NCBI RefSeq assembly: GCF_949987515.2
Contig: NC_082683.1
Location: 126,628,582-126,692,581 of the forward strand
Direction: 5' to 3'
DNA from: Delphinus delphis
Lineage: Eukaryota; Chordata; Mammalia; Artiodactyla; Delphinidae
Length of the DNA stretch: 64,000 bases
Shown here: piece after piece, positions 23,201 through 34,440 of the stretch
Position numbering within the stretch: the stretch's first letter is position 1
Layout: each line of letters opens with the position of its first letter
The notes under the pieces: generated by a model
The model's input: only the letters and a program-made list of their open reading frames with translations
Told to the model about the DNA's origin: nothing
Databases searched by the model: none
Translations under genes and position numbers: made by a program

Positions 23201-24015
23201 AAAGGGAAATAAAAACAAAAATAAACCAATGGTACCTAATGAAGCTTAAAAGCTTTTGCACAGCAAAGGAAACCATAAAGAAGACTAAAAGACAACCCTC
23301 AAAATGGGAGAAAATATTTGCAAATGAAAAAAAAGACAAAGGATTAATCTCCAAAATATACAAACACATGGAGCTCAATATAAAAATAACAAACAATCCA
23401 ATCCAAAAATGGGCAGAAGACCTAAATAGACATTTCTCCAAAGAAGATATACAGACTGCCAACAAACACATGAAAGGATGCTCCACATAACTAATCATTA
23501 GAGAAATGCAAATCAAAACTAAAATGAGGTATCAACTCACACCAGTCTGAATGGCCATCATCAAAAAATCTACAAACAACAAATGCTGGATAGGGTGTGG
23601 AGAAAAGGGAACCCTCTTGCACTGTTGGTGGGAATGTAAATTGATACAGCCACTATAGAGAACAGTGTGGAGGCTCCTTAAAAAATTAAAAATAGAACTA
23701 CCATACGACCCAGCAATCCCACTACTGGGCATATACACTGAGAAAACCATAATTCAAAAAGAGTCATGTACCACAATGTTCATTGCAGCTCTATTTCCAA
23801 TAGCCAGGACATGGAAGCAACCTAAGTGTCCATCGACAGGTGAATGGATAAAGATGGGGCACATATATACAATGGAATATCACCCAGCCATAAAAAGAAA
23901 CGAAATTGAGTTATTTGTAGTGAGGTGGATGGACCTAGAGTCTGTCATACAGAGTGAAGTAAGTCAGAAAGAAAAAAACAAATATCATATGCTAACACAT
24001 ATATATGGAATCTAA
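20227..24015 (+). pseudogene. L1 A ORF2 (endonuclease / reverse transcriptase), broken
   Basis: ORF2p nicks target DNA and reverse-transcribes L1 RNA at the nick. The span is about 1263 codons, close to the usual 1275, but it is split among frames with many stops. The endonuclease part (20240-20930) is very degraded, with traces such as LNVNRLNAPT and SDHNAIRLDINYRKK. The reverse transcriptase is better kept: [13 protein letters not shown] near 21630, [13 protein letters not shown] at about 21880, [10 protein letters not shown] at about 22180, and the catalytic FADD at 22310-22321. The cysteine motif region [16 protein letters not shown] lies at about 23585-23632. The end HIYGI and TAA are at 24013-24015. 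Confidence 0.88.
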
Positions 24016-24388
24016 ACATAAAAAAAAGAAAGTTCTGAAGAACCTAGGGGCAGAATAGGAATAAAAATGCCTACGTAGAGAATGGACTTGAGGATATGGG
24101 GAGGGGTAAGGGTAAGATGGGACGAAGTGAAAGAGTGGCATGGACTTATATATACTACCAAATGTAAAATAGATTGCTACTGGGAAGCAGCCACATAGCA
24201 CAGGGAGATCAGCTCGGTGCTTTGTGACCACCTAGAGGGGTGGGATAGGGAGGGTGGGAGGGAGACGCAAGGGGGAGGAGATATGGGGATATACATATAT
24301 GTATAGCTGATTCACGTTGTTATAAAGCAGAAACTAACACACCATTGTAAAGCGATTATACTCCAATAAAGATATTTTAAAAAAATCT

Positions 24389-25690
24389 CTTAGAGGAAAA
24401 CATTGGCTGAACACTCTATGACATAAATCACAGCAATATCTTTTTTGACCCACCTACTAGAGCAAGGGAAATAAAAGTAAACAACTGGGACCTAATGAAG
24501 CTTAAAAGCTTTTGCACAGCACAGAAACTATAACCAAGACTAAAAGACAACCCTCAGAATGGGAGAAAATATTTGCAAACGAGTCAATGGACAAATCATT
24601 AATCTCCAAAATATACAAGGAGCTCATGCTGCTCAATATCAAAAAACCAAACAACCTAATCAAAAAATGGGCAGAAGACCTAAATAGACATTTCTCCAAA
24701 GAAGATATACAGATTGTCAACAAACACATGAAAGGATGATCAACTTCACAAATCATTAGAGAAATGCAAATCAAAACTACAACGAGATATCACTTCACAC
24801 CAGTCACAATGGCCATCATCAAAAAATCTACAAACAATAAATGCTGGAGAGGGTGTGGAGTAAAGGGAACCCTCTTGCACTGTTGGTGGGAATGTAAATT
24901 GATACAGCCACTATGGAGAACAGTATGGAGGTTACTTAAAAACTAAAAATAGAACTACCATAGGACCCAGCAATCCCACAACTGGGCATATATCCTGAGA
25001 AAACCGTAATTCAAAAAGAGACATGGGGCTTCCCTGGTGGCGCAGTGGTTGAGAGTCCGCCTGCCGATGCAGGGGACACGGGTTTGTGCCCCAGTCTGGG
25101 AAGATCCCACATGCCGCGGAGCGGCTGTGCCCGTGAGCCATGGCCGCTGAGCCTGCGCATCCGGAGCCTGTTGCTCCGCAACAGGAGAGGCCACAACAGT
25201 GAGAGGCCCGGGTACAGCAAAAAAAAAAAAAAAAAAAAAGACATACCGCAATGCTCATTGCAGCACTATTTACAATAGGCAGGACATGGAAGTAACCTAA
25301 GTGTCCATCAATAGATGAATGGGTAAAGAAGATGTGGCAGGTATATACAGTGGAATATTACTCAGCCATAGAAAGAAACGAAATTGAGTTATTTGTAGTG
25401 AGGCGGATGGACCTAGCATGTGTCATACAGAGTGAAGTGAGAAAAACAAAAACAAATATTGTGTGCTAACCCATGTATATGGTATCTTAAAAAAAAAAAA
25501 AAAGGTTCTGAAGAACCTAGGGGCAAGACAGGAATAAAGAGGCATAGGTGGAGAGTGGACTTGAGGACACAGGGAGGGAGAGGGTTGGGCTGGGATGAGG
25601 TGAGAGAGTCGCATGGACATATATACACTACCAAATATAGAATGGATCGCAGGTGGGAAGCAGCTGCATAGCACAGGGAGATCAGCTGGC
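24389..25690 (+). mobile_element. L1 B: 5'-truncated LINE-1, left part
   Basis: Directly after the A tail of L1 A, sequence equal to the ORF2 C-terminal region starts again (TCTTAGAGGAAAACAT, as at 23127). It runs to 25690 through the cysteine motif ([16 protein letters not shown]) and into the 3'UTR at AGCACAGGGAGATCAGCT. L1 C then interrupts it, and it resumes at about 32001. A CHR SINE has also inserted at 25025. The normal ORF2 stop has changed (GGTATCTTA where A has GGAATCTAA). Confidence 0.88.
25025..25239 (+). mobile_element. CHR-2-type tRNA-derived SINE inserted in L1 B
   Basis: It starts GGGGCTTCCCTGGTGGCGCA, with the A box GTGGCGCAGTGGTTGAGAG and B box GGTTTGTGCCCC. The body includes ATGCCGCGGAGCGGCTG, GAGCCATGGCCGCTGAGCC and CCACAACAGTGAGAGGCCC, followed by about 21 A. 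Flanks share (A)AGACAT on both sides (ending 25024 and 25244). This head is characteristic of whale CHR SINEs and is the best clue to the organism. Confidence 0.95.
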
Positions 25691-26068
25691 TGATTTTTTT
25701 TTTTAACATCTTTATTGAAGTATAATTACTTTACAGTGGTGTGTTAGTTTCTGCTTTATAACAAAGTGAATCAGCTATGAATAAAGATATATCCCCATGT
25801 CTCCTTCCTCTTGTGTCTCCCTCCCACCCTCCCTATCCCACCTCTCTAGGTGGTCACAAAACACCAAGCTGATTTCCCTGTGCTATGCGGCTGCTTCCCA
25901 CTAGCTATATATTTTACATCTGGTAGCATATATAAGTCCAGGCCACTCTCTCACTTCATCCCAGCTTACCCTTGCCCCCCCAACCCCAGTCCTCAAGTCC
26001 ATTCTCTACATCTCCAACTTTATTCCTGTCCTGACCTTAGGCTCTTCGTAAGCTTTTTTTTTTTTTAA

Positions 26069-29000
26069 TTCCATATGTATATGTTAGCATATAGTATTTG
26101 TTTTTCTCTTTCTGACTTCACTCTGTATGACAGACTCTATGTCCACCCAACTCACTACAAATAATTCAATTTCTTTTCTTTTTATGGCTGAGTAATTTGT
26201 ATATAATTGTATATATGTGCCATATATTCTTAGTCCATTCATCTGTCGATGGACACTTAGGTTGCTTCCATGTCCTGGCTATTGTAAATAGAGCTTCAAT
26301 GAACATTGTGGTACACGACTCTCTTTAAATTATGGTTTTCTCAGGGTATATGCCCAGTAGTGGGATTGCTGGGTCCTATAGTAGTTCTATTTTTAGTTTT
26401 TAAGTAACCTCCATACTGTTCTCCATAGTGGCTGTATCAATTTACATTCCCACCAACAGTGCAAGAGGGCTCCCTTTCCTCCACACCCTCTCCAGCATTT
26501 ATTGTTTGTAGATTTTTTGATCATGGCCATTGTGACTGGTGTGTGGTGATAGCTCATTGTTTTGATTTGCATTTCTCTAATGATTTGTGAAGTTGATCAT
26601 CCTTTCATGTGTTTGTTGACAATCTGTATATCTTCTTCGGAGAAATGTCTATTTAGGTCTTCTGCACGTTTTTGGTTTGGGCTGTTTGTTTTTTTGATAT
26701 TGAGCTGCATGAGCTGCTTGTATATTTTGGAGATTAATCCTTTGTCAGTTGCTTCATCAGAAAATATTTTCTCCCATTCTGAGGGCTGTCTTTTACTCTT
26801 GTTTATGGCTTCCTTCGCTGTGCAAAAGCTTTTAAGTTTCATTAGGTCCCATTTGTTTATCTTTGTTTTTATTTCCCTTTCTCTAGGAGGTGGGTCAAAA
26901 AGGATGTTGCTGTGATTTATGTCATAGAGTGTTCTGCCTATGTTTTCCTTTAAGAGTTTTATAGTGTCTGGCCTTACATTTAGGTCTTTAATCCATTTTG
27001 AGCTTATTTTTGTGTACAGTGTTCTAATTTCATTCTTTGATGTTTAGCTGTCCAGTTTTCCCCGTACCACTTATTGAAGAGGCTGTCTTTTCTCCATTGT
27101 ATATTCTTGCCTCCTTTGTCAAAAATAAGGTGACCATATGTGTGTGGGTTTATCCCTGGGTTTATCTATTCTGTTCCATTGATCTATATTTCTGTTTTTG
27201 TGCCTGTACCATACTGTCTTGATTACTGTAGCTTTGTAGCATTGTATGAAGTCATGGATCCCGATTCCTCCAGCTCCGTTTTTCTTTCTCAAGATTGCTT
27301 TGGCCATTTGGGGTCTTTTGTGTTTCTACACAAATTGTGAAAACTTTTGTTCTACTTCTGTGAAAATGCCATTGGTAGTTTGATAGGGATTGCACTGAAT
27401 CTGTAGATTGCTTTGGGTAGTATAGTCATTTTCACAATGTTGATTCTTGCAATCCAAGAACATGGTATATCTCTCCATCTGTTTGTATCATCTTTAATTT
27501 CTTTCATCAGTGTCTTATAATTTTCTGCATACAGGTCTTTTGTTTCCTTATGTAGTTTTATTCCTAGATGTTTTATTCTCTTTGTTGCATTGGTAAATGG
27601 GAGTGTTTCCTCAATTTCTCTTTCAGATTTTTCATCATTAGTGTATAGGAATGCCAGAGATTTCTGTGCATTAATTTTGTATCCAGCCACTTTACTAAAT
27701 TCATTGATTAACTCTAGTAGTTTTTTGGTAGTGTCTTTAGGATTCTCTATGTATAGTATCAAGTCATCTGCAAACAGTGATAGCTTAACTTCTTCTTTTC
27801 TGATTTGGATTCCTTTTATTTCATTTTCTTCTCTGATTGCTGTGCTTAAAACTTCCAAAATTATGTTGAATAATAGTGGTGAGAGTAGGCAACCTTGTCT
27901 TGTTCCTGAACTTAGTGGAAATGATTTCAGTTTTTCACCATTGAGAACGATGTTGCCTATGGGTTTGTAATATATGGCCTTTATTATGTTGAGGTAAGTT
28001 CCCTCTATGCCTACTTTCTCTAGGGTTTTTATCATAAATGGGTGTTGAATTTTGTCGAAGGCTTTTTCTGCATCTTTTTTAGATGATCATTTGTTTTTTA
28101 TTCTTCACTTTGTTAATATGGTGTATCACATTGATTGATTTATATATATTGAAGAATCCTTGCATTCCTGGGATAAACCCCATTTGATCATGGTGTATGA
28201 TCCTTTTAATGTGCTGTTGGATTCTGTTTGCTAGTATTTTGTTGAGGATTTTTGCATCTATGTTCATCAGTGATATTGACCTCTAGTTTTCTCTCTTTGT
28301 GACATCTTTGTCTGGTTTTGGTATCGGGTGATGGTGTCCTCGTAGAATGAGATTGGGAATGTTCCTCCCTCTGCTATATTTTGGAACAGTTTGAGAAGGG
28401 TAGGTGTTAACTCTTCTCTTAATGTTTTTTACAATTTGCCTGTGAAGCCATATGGTCCCGGGCTTTTGTTTGTTGGAAAATTTTTAAACACAGATTCAAT
28501 TTCAGTGCTTGTTTTTGGTCTGTTTATTATTTTCTATTTCTTCCTGATTCAGTCTCCGAAAGTTGTGCTTTTCTAAGAATTTGTCCATTTCTTCCAGGTT
28601 TTCCATAATATTGGCATATGGTTGCTTGTAGTAGTCTCTCTGATCCTTTGTATTTCTGCAGGGTCAGTTGTTATTTCTCTTTTTTCACTTCTAATTCTAT
28701 TGATTTGAGTCTTCTCCCTTTTTTTCTCATGAGTCTGGCTAATGTTTTATCAATTTTGTTTATCTTCTCAAACAACCAGCTTTTACTTTTATTGATCTTT
28801 GCTCTTGTTTCCTTCATTCTTTTTTCCATTTATTTCTGCTCTGATCTTTATGATTTTTTTTCCTTCTTCTTACTTTGGGTTTTTTTTGGTTCTTCTTTCT
28901 GTAATTGCTTTAGGTGTAACATTATGTTATTTATTTGGGGTGTTTCTTGTTTCTTGAGGTAGGATTGTATTGCTATAAACTTCCCTCTTAGAACTGCTTT

Positions 29001-29862
29001 TGCTGCGTCCCATAGGTTTTGGGTCGTCGTGTTTTCATTGTCTTTTGTTTCTAGGTATTTTTTGATTTCCTCTTTGATTTCCTCAGTGATGTTTGGTTAT
29101 TAAATAGTGTGTTGTTTAGCTTCCATGTGTTTGTATTTTTACAGATTACTTTCCTGCAATTGATATGTAGTCTGGAGTTGTGGTCAGAAAAAATATTTGA
29201 TACAATTTCAATTTTCTTAAATTTACCAAGGCTTGGTTTTTTAACCATGATATGATCTATCCTGGAGAATGTTCCATGAGCACTTGAGAAGAAAGTGTAT
29301 TCTGTTGTTTTTGGATGGAATGTCCTTTAACTATCAATTAAGTCATCTTGTTTAATGTGTCATTTAACCTTGTGTTTCCTTATTAATGTTCTGTTTGGAT
29401 TATCTGTCCATTGGTGAAAGTGGTGTTTCAAAGTCCCCTACTACGATTTTGTTACTGTCAGTTTCCCCTTTTATAGCCGTTAGCATGTACTTTATTTACT
29501 GAGGTGCTCCTATGTTGGGTGCATAAATATTTAGAATTGTTATATCTTCTTTTGGGATTGATCCCTTGATCATTATGTAGTGTCCTGGTTTGTCTCTTGT
29601 AATATTCTTTATTTTAAAGTCTATTTTGTCTGATATGAGAATTGCTACTCCAGCTTTCTTTTGATTTCCATTTGCATGGAATATTTTTTTCTATCCCCTC
29701 ACTTTCAGTCTGTATGTGTCCCTAGGTCTGAAGTGGGGTCTTGTAGACAACATATATATGGGACTTGTTTTTGTATCCATTCAGCCAGTCTATGTCTTTT
29801 GGTTGGAGCATTTAATCCATTTACATTTAAGGTAATTATCAATATGTATGTTCCTATTACCG
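26069..29862 (-). pseudogene. L1 C ORF2, broken
   Basis: The length of about 3.79 kb is normal. Read on the minus strand, the N-terminal endonuclease start is visible (ITLNVNGLNAPTKRHRLAEW at about 29800-29860) with the usual ATG apparently lost (ACG in its place). The reverse transcriptase is seen as [18 protein letters not shown] (about 28180-28220), [15 protein letters not shown] (about 27880-27920) and [14 protein letters not shown] (about 27740-27780). The C-terminal region reads [18 protein letters not shown] at about 27260-27305. Frame breaks separate these blocks at about 28035-28080 and 28270-29050, so no complete enzyme can be made. Confidence 0.85.
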
Positions 29863-29918
29863 TTTTCTTAATTGTTTTGGGTTTGTTTTGTGACTCTTTT
29901 TCTTCTCGTGTTTCCCAC

Positions 29919-30779
29919 CTAGAGAAGTTTTTTAGCATTTTTTCTAAAGCTGGCTTTGTGGTGCTGAATTCTGTTAGCTTTCACTTGTCTGTAAAGATAA
30001 TAATTTCTCCGTCTAATCTGAATGGGATCCTTGCTGGGTATAGTAATCTTGGTTTTAGGTTTTTCCCTTTCATCACTTTAAATATGTCCTGCCATTCCCT
30101 TCTGTCTTGCAGAGTTTCTGCTGAAAGATTAGCTGTTAACCTTACAGGGATTCCCTTGTATGTTTTTTGTTGCTTTTCCCTTGCTGTTTTTAATATTTTT
30201 CTTTGTATTTAATTTTTGATAGTTTGATTAATATGTGTCTTGGCATGTTTCTCCTTGGATTTATCCTGTATGGGAATCTCTGTGCTTTCTGGACTTGATT
30301 ATTTCCTTTTCCGTAATAGGTAAGTTTTCAAGTATAATCTCTTCAAATATTTTCTCAGTCCCTTTCTTTTTCTATTCTTCTTTTGGGACCCCTCTAATTC
30401 GAATGTTGGTGTCTTTAATGTTGTCCCAGAGGTCTCTGAGACTGTGCTCAATTCTTTTCATTATTTTTTCTTTATTCTGCTCTGCGGTAGTTATTTCCAG
30501 TATTTTATCTTCCACGTCACTTATCCGTTCTTCTGACTCAGTTATTGTGCGATTGATTCCTTCTAGAGAATGTTTAATTTCATTTATTGTGTTGTTCATC
30601 ATTGTTTGTTTGCAGTTTAGTTCTTCTAGGTCCTTGTTAAACGTTTCTTGTGTTTTCTCCATTCTATTTCCAAAATTTTGGATCATCTTTACTGTCATTA
30701 CTCTGAATTCTTTTCCAGGTAGGCTGCCTATTTCCTCTTCATTTGTTTGGTCTGATGGGTTTTTACCTTGCTCCTTCAT
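29919..30779 (-). pseudogene. L1 C ORF1, broken
   Basis: It starts MKEQGKNPSDQTNEEEIGSL at 30779 on the minus strand and holds an open coiled-coil half down to 30372 (LEELNCKQTMMNNTINEIKH, NLWDNI-like block, IRGVPKEE). The RNA-recognition and C-terminal half follows in broken frame, ending at TAG (29919-29921). The total of 287 codons is normal for L1 ORF1p. Confidence 0.85.
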
Positions 30780-32000
30780 CTGCTGTGTGTTTCTCTGTCA
30801 TCTCATTTTGCTTAACTTACTGTGTTTGGGGTCTCCTTTTAGCAGGCTGCATGTTCTTAGTTCCTGTTGTTTTTTGTGTCTGCCTCTAGTGGCTAAGGTT
30901 GGTTCTGTGGGTGGCATAGGCTTCCTGGTGGAGGGGACTGGTGCCTGTGTTCTGGTGGATGAGGCTGGAACTTGTCTTTCTGGTGGGCAGGACAGTGTCT
31001 GGTGGTGTGTTTTGTGGTGTCTGTGACCTTAATATGATTTCAGGCAGCCTCTCTGCTAATGGGTGTGGTTGTGTTCCTGTCTTGCTAGTTTTTTGGCATA
31101 GGGTGTCCATCACTGTTGCTTGCTGGTCATTGAGTGGAGCTGGGTCTTGACGTTTAGATGGAGCTCTCTAGGAGTGCTTTTGCCATCTGACACTACGTGG
31201 AGCTCTGAGGTCTCTGGTAAACCAATGTCCTGAACTCAGCTTTCCCACCTCAAAGACACAGGACTGACACCTGGCCGGAGCACCAAGACCCTATCAGCCA
31301 CATGGTTCAGAAGAAAAGGAGAAAAATAAATAAATAAAATAAATAAAATAAAGTTATTAAAATAAAATAATAAAATATAATTATTGAAAAGAAAAAAAAT
31401 TAAAAATAGAAAAAAGAAAAAGGAAGAGAGCAACCAAACCAAAAAACCAATCCATGAATGATAACAAGTGCTAAAAACTATACTAAAACAAACAAACAAA
31501 AAAACAACAAAAGAAATGGACAGACAGAACCCGAGGACAAATGGTTAAAACAAAACTATACAGACAAAATCACACAAAGAAGCATACACATACACACTCA
31601 CAAAAAAGAAAAAAGAAAAAAATATGTATATGTCATTGCTCTCAAAGTCCACTTCCTCAATTCTGGGATGATTTGTTGTCTATTCAGGTATTCCACTGAT
31701 GCAGCGTTTATTGTGGAGATTCAATCCAGGGCTCCTTAGGCTGCTGGGAGAAATTTCCCTTTCTCTTCCTTGTTCGCACAGCTCCTGGGGTTCAGCTTTG
31801 GATTTGGCCCTGCCTCTGTGTGTAGGTTGCCTGAGGGCTTCTGTTCTTCGCCCAGACATGACGGGGTTAAAGGAGCAGCTGATTTGGGGGCTCTGGCTCA
31901 CTCAGGCTGGGGGGGCCAGGTGGAATACCGAATGCAGAGCGAGCCTGTGGCAGCAGAGGCCGGTGTGATGTTGCAACAGCCTGAGGCACGCTGTGTGTGC
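30780..32000 (-). promoter_or_regulatory. L1 C 5'UTR / internal promoter
   Basis: The 1.2-kb 5'UTR has a part shared with L1 A (30780 to about 31320) and a distal part (about 31321-32000) found only here. The distal part carries an A/T-rich (AAATA)n-like stretch at 31320-31390 and a GC-richer outer 300 bp. L1 5'UTRs normally contain a sense internal promoter; this copy's activity is unknown. Open frames in the outer part are not genes. Confidence 0.7.
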
Positions 32001-32172
32001 TCTCAGCTCTGTGCTTTGTGACCACCTAGACGGGTGGGTTAGGGAGGGTGAGAGGGAGACGCAAGAGGGAGGGGATATGGGGATATGTGTATACGTGTGG
32101 CTGATTCACTTTGTTATACAGCAGAAGCTAATGCACCATTGTAGAGCAATTATACTCCAACAAAGATGTTGA
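32001..32172 (+). mobile_element. L1 B, right part (3'UTR end)
   Basis: This resumes the L1 3'UTR: TGCTTTGTGACCACCTAGA, GGGAGGGTGAGAGGGAGACG, CAGCAGAAGCTAATGCACC and a short A-run at 32172-32178. The right duplication AAAAAATATGA is at 32173-32183, matching 18280-18290. Confidence 0.9.
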
Positions 32173-32310
32173 AAAAAATATGAGATGCAAATATGACAAA
32201 TATTAAAGTTTGACAAAAGCTGGGTGGCAAGCACAGTATGTTCAAGATACTGATCTCTGTAGTTTTCTGTGCTTATTATATTTCAAAATTTGTTAAATGT
32301 GGGAAAAAAT
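32173..32310 (+). mobile_element. Old L1 (L1M type) 3' end, right part
   Basis: The sequence 'gctgggtggcaagcacagtatgttcaagatactgatctctgtagttttctgtg' continues the old L1 3'UTR that was cut at 18290. Confidence 0.7.
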
Positions 32311-32799
32311 AATGGGCATGTATATCTTACAACCTCAGCAGGGGGACATGCAAGATTGTGGTGGGTGTGTTTGTGTAATCCTAGACTTTGCTCTAGCCAA
32401 GAGGGGAGGAAAGATGCTATAATACATTTTAAAGAAGACTTTAAAAAAAATCCTACATAGAACTTATCCCACCCAATCAAGCTTCTAAGCATGGAAGAGG
32501 CAATGCCCCTTAAAGATTTATATCAAAAATATTTTCCTTGGTTTCTTACTGTAAACCTAAATTTCTGCCTTTATTGTTTGGGTTTCCAGGAGTCTCCCAT
32601 TATCTGGGCTGTATGAAGTAACCCATACCTTGAAGTTATTATTAGCCATTATAACTCCTGCATGGTGTTGAAAGCATAGGGCATAGTTTTGATGTATGTG
32701 ATGGGGGCAGTGGAGAAGTATGTGTGTGGGGTATGGGAATCCTGTTGCAGAATAGCAAACATTGATGGGAACTCTACAGAGGGGAATTTTAGGGGATAA

Positions 32800-32980
32800 C
32801 ATGATGTAATGGGAAAAGCATGGACCTTGTTTCCAGTCTCTACTAACTTATTTTCAGTGTAATCTTGGAAAGTTATTTATCCCCTATGAGCCTTTTCTCT
32901 TTGTTTGTAAAGTGATACCTACACCATTGGTTGGTGGAGGGATTAAACAAGGCAACACACATGAAGGATTAACATACTAC
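32800..32980 (+). repeat. MIR SINE
   Basis: The MIR order is visible: 'aaagcatggaccttgtttcc', 'ctactaacttattttcagtgtaatcttggaaagttattta', 'tgtttgtaaagtga', 'ttggtggagggattaaac'. Confidence 0.7.
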
Positions 32981-33314
32981 TTGAATCACATTATAGATTT
33001 CCTTTTTCTTCCATACTTCCAAGGGACAGCTCAGATTCAATGGAGAGAGTCATGATTTGTAGGCTAGGAGGCCCAGACTCTCTGTGTGGCAACATAGCAG
33101 AAGGAATTCAAAGGTGAGAGAAGTGTGGTAACCAATGAGAGAAGGAAAAACATGGAGAGGAAAGGAGGGAGTGTACAGAATGTGTGTGACTGCCCTACTT
33201 TTCCCAGAAGTATATGCAAGACGTTTCTCCTGATGTCTAGCTACTCTTAAAATTGAAGTTGGCTTCCCCCACCTCCTTTGGCTACAAAAATGAAACTCAA
33301 AGTTTAGAAGCCTC

Positions 33315-33339
33315 AAAAAAAAAAAGAAAAAGAAAAAGG
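33315..33339 (+). mobile_element. Bare poly(A) insertion with perfect 16-bp target-site duplication
   Basis: A 25-nt A-rich tract (AAAAAAAAAAAGAAAAAG...) is flanked by AAAGTTTAGAAGCCTC at 33299-33314 and again at 33340-33355, identical in all 16 positions. This is the footprint expected of an L1-driven insertion truncated down to its tail. A slippage origin is possible but does not explain the flanking repeat. Confidence 0.75.
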
Positions 33340-33355
33340 AAAGTTTAGAAGCCTC

Positions 33356-33910
33356 TTTTCCCCACCCCTTTGGAAATTCTACAGAACAGTGAGTGAAGAG
33401 AGTTCTGATGAATTTTTTTCTCTTTTGTAACACAAAATAGTGCAGCTCCAAAGTAGTAGTACACAGAGCTAATTTTTGAGTGAAGACAAAGTCCCCAAAG
33501 TATTTTTCTTCCATCCCCTTTCCCTACTGCTGCTTGTCTGTGCAATGCCCCTTTTTGTCAGGACTGGAGTGTTTGATCCCGGTTAGCTGTGAACAACTTG
33601 TCTCATCCTGGACAGCACTCCCTATTCCTCCTGACTCCCAAACTTTCCATTCTTATTTCCAGGTGAGTTTTCAAAGAGTTTTCTTGAAGTTAACTATTTT
33701 TGTGTCAGTGAGGAAAACAGCAGTCACCGTGGATGCCTAAGAATGATTACAAAATTGTCCTTCTTCAAGCTTCAAAAAAATGAAGTCTGGAGCTTTCTCC
33801 CAAGTGCCCCTGCTGTCTCTGTCGCTAGGTACCTAACTCAGCCCCTGCCCTTCTAGGGAAAGAATGAAACTCCTTCCCTCACCCCAACACAATATAAATT
33901 GCTGATGGTC
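33356..33910. other. Intergenic stretch without recognisable gene
   Basis: I see no exon, young repeat or conserved motif. A minus-strand open frame of 154 codons across 33050-33514 runs through the poly(A) insertion (FFFFFFF) and is not a gene. Confidence 0.5.
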
Positions 33911-33914
33911 AGGT

Positions 33915-34440
33915 GGGATTAAAAATATACTGCAAATACGCTGTTGACAAGAGATGCACAAAACACAAGGATGGAATTTTGAAGAAAATATAAATCAGTT
34001 GAATACTAGGCCAAAGAAACCTGGTGTATACATATTAATGACAGATAATACAGACTTTGAGGCCAAGAGCTCTATTAGGGATAGGGAGAATCATCACATC
34101 ATGGTAAAAGAACAACATGAAACTTTAACAATGTAAAATAACACTTAACACTTAATGACACAGCCTTAAAATTTATAATCCATACATTGACAGAATTACA
34201 AAAAGTAATTTAGAAATTCACGATACCAATTGGAAATTTTAACATACTTCTCTCAGTAAATGATAAAGACTGAAAATTAGAAAGCTTATAGAAGAGTTGA
34301 ACAAGAACAACCTTCATCTTTATACATATTGATAATATAAGATAGATTTTAAATATCAAAGAACTCATCTAAACTACCTTTTTATTGTAAATTAATTAAA
34401 TGCTATATCATTAGCAAAAGAAATATAATGGGGAAAACAT
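33915..34440 (+). mobile_element. Old L1 ORF2 remnant (endonuclease/mid region)
   Basis: 'agatgcacaaaacacaaggatggaa', 'gaggccaagagctctattagggatagggagaatcatcac', 'gacagaattacaaaaag' and 'aatttagaaattcacgata' follow the order of old L1M ORF2. All frames are degraded. Confidence 0.55.

Larger units (their letters stand above)
18291..24388 (+). mobile_element. L1 A: near full-length LINE-1
   Basis: The copy is about 6.1 kb in the order 5'UTR (18291-19312), ORF1 (19313-20170), ORF2 (20227-24015) and 3'UTR (24016-24388) ending AATAAAGATATTTTAAAAAAA. The left edge is set by the duplication AAAAAATATGA. The first 484 bp (18291-18774) are GC-richer and do not match the 5' end of L1 C. From about 18775 on, A and C align. 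Both ORFs carry frameshifts and stops, so the copy is dead. Confidence 0.85.
25691..32000 (-). mobile_element. L1 C: full-length LINE-1 inserted in L1 B
   Basis: The copy is about 6.3 kb on the minus strand: poly(T) start of the 3' end at 25694-25704, 3'UTR to about 26068, ORF2 26069-29862, ORF1 29919-30779, and a long 5'UTR (30780 to about 32000). L1 B stops at ...GATCAGCT on the left and resumes ...CTCAGCTCTGTGCTTTGTGA on the right, so C sits in B's 3'UTR with a short duplication of the form TCAGCT. It holds the best-preserved 5'UTR of the window but is dead, with several stops and frameshifts. Confidence 0.88.

Noticed and set aside
25025..25239. tRNA gene suggested by A and B boxes
   Set aside because: These are internal promoter boxes of a tRNA-derived SINE, with a body and A-tail and no cloverleaf 3' half.
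31680..32021. Coding exon in the GC-richer stretch
   Set aside because: It is the outer 5'UTR of the minus-strand L1 C. The frames on both strands are incidental.
33050..33514. 154-codon minus-strand open frame
   Set aside because: It contains a phenylalanine run that is the reverse reading of the poly(A) insertion. No known domain.
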